Part shown: piece after piece, positions 63,869-64,000 of the stretch
Position numbering within the stretch: the stretch's first letter is position 1
Layout: the number at the start of each line of letters is the position of its first letter
Origin: Anodontia alba
Taxonomy: Eukaryota > Mollusca > Bivalvia > Lucinida > Lucinidae
Reading direction: 5' to 3'
Length of the DNA: 64,000 bases
Assembly: GCA_964016985.1 (NCBI GenBank)
Contig: OZ024828.1
Span: 86,444,308 to 86,508,307, forward strand
Notes under the pieces: generated by a model
What the model saw: only the letters and a program-made list of their open reading frames with translations
Database searches by the model: none
Told to the model about the DNA's origin: nothing
Position numbers and translations under genes: made by a program

Positions 63869-64000
63869 ACCTAGTCCTGCTGAACCCGAATATACTCTGC
63901 CTTTGCAAACAGTGTAGATCCAGATCAGTTGGCTTCTGAAGAAGCCAACTGATCTGGATCTGCCCTGTTTGTCATTCAATATTTGAATTTGTGTAAAAAG
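63865..64000. mobile_element. MITE-A copy 14, cut by the window end
   Basis: Begins at the TTAA shared with the preceding MITE-B: TTAAACCTAGTCCTGCTGAA, GCAAACAGTGTAGATCCAG, then the full hairpin; the right third lies beyond the window. Confidence 0.9.

Overview
The window looks like gene-free, repeat-saturated DNA from an invertebrate, most likely a bivalve mollusc. Two things suggest this: the class of non-autonomous elements that begin ACAAGAGG and end GGTGAGCTAAAA, and the mix of tRNA-derived SINEs with very dense palindromic MITEs. The species assignment is inference from memory of such genomes; no database search was possible. Nothing resembles bacterial DNA, and I find no intact host gene, genuine tRNA, rRNA or CRISPR array. 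Almost all open frames of 60-130 codons are chance frames inside repeats, for example the (TG)n array, the 30-bp minisatellite and SINE heads. Three weak coding signals remain: the decayed 3' end of a non-LTR retrotransposon (10650-13420), a zinc-finger first-exon candidate resembling hAT transposases (21084-21354), and a short leader-like frame in a CAGGG-ended element (37898-38002).

Layout. 0.4-2.2 kb: MITEs. 2.3-4.3 kb: 30-bp minisatellite with a SINE inside. 5.3-7.0 kb: 57-bp satellite. 7.3-13.4 kb: SINEs, MITEs and three Helentron-like elements, one of which splits the LINE remnant. 13.4-28.9 kb: dense MITE field with a (TG)n tract and a hAT-like remnant. 28.9-30.3 kb: 31-bp satellite. 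30.7-35.6 kb: more Helentron-like elements and two SINEs stacked on one target site. 37.6-40.8 kb: a CAGGG-ended element hosting another Helentron-like element. 40.9-45.2 kb: a 4.3-kb element with TA-flanked inverted termini. 45.4-64 kb: MITEs, Helentron-like elements and a 1.2-kb TIR element with a 9-bp target duplication.

I use working names. MITE-A, B, C, F, H and I are flanked by TTAA (piggyBac-like target choice). MITE-D is flanked by TA. MITE-E has GGGCCCAGTTGTTC ends. MITE-G and MITE-J end in TACCCTAAATATT and ACGGTAAATG. SINE-1 to SINE-6 are SINE families; all but SINE-4 show a tRNA-like head. HEL elements are Helentron/HINE-like: subterminal inverted repeats, a tandem-repeat body, a GGAC-rich tract and terminal stem-loops.

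How the parts fit: the window is a stratigraphy of nested insertions. Several nests reveal the exact insertion chemistry, including TTAA duplication for the MITEs, 9-12 bp duplication for the SINEs, and no duplication for a Helentron-like element whose removal restores the LINE reading frame. All recognisable Helentron-like copies and nearly all SINEs point the same way (minus strand). Coordinates of repeat copies are by eye and can be off by about 5-20 bases unless a target duplication is quoted.
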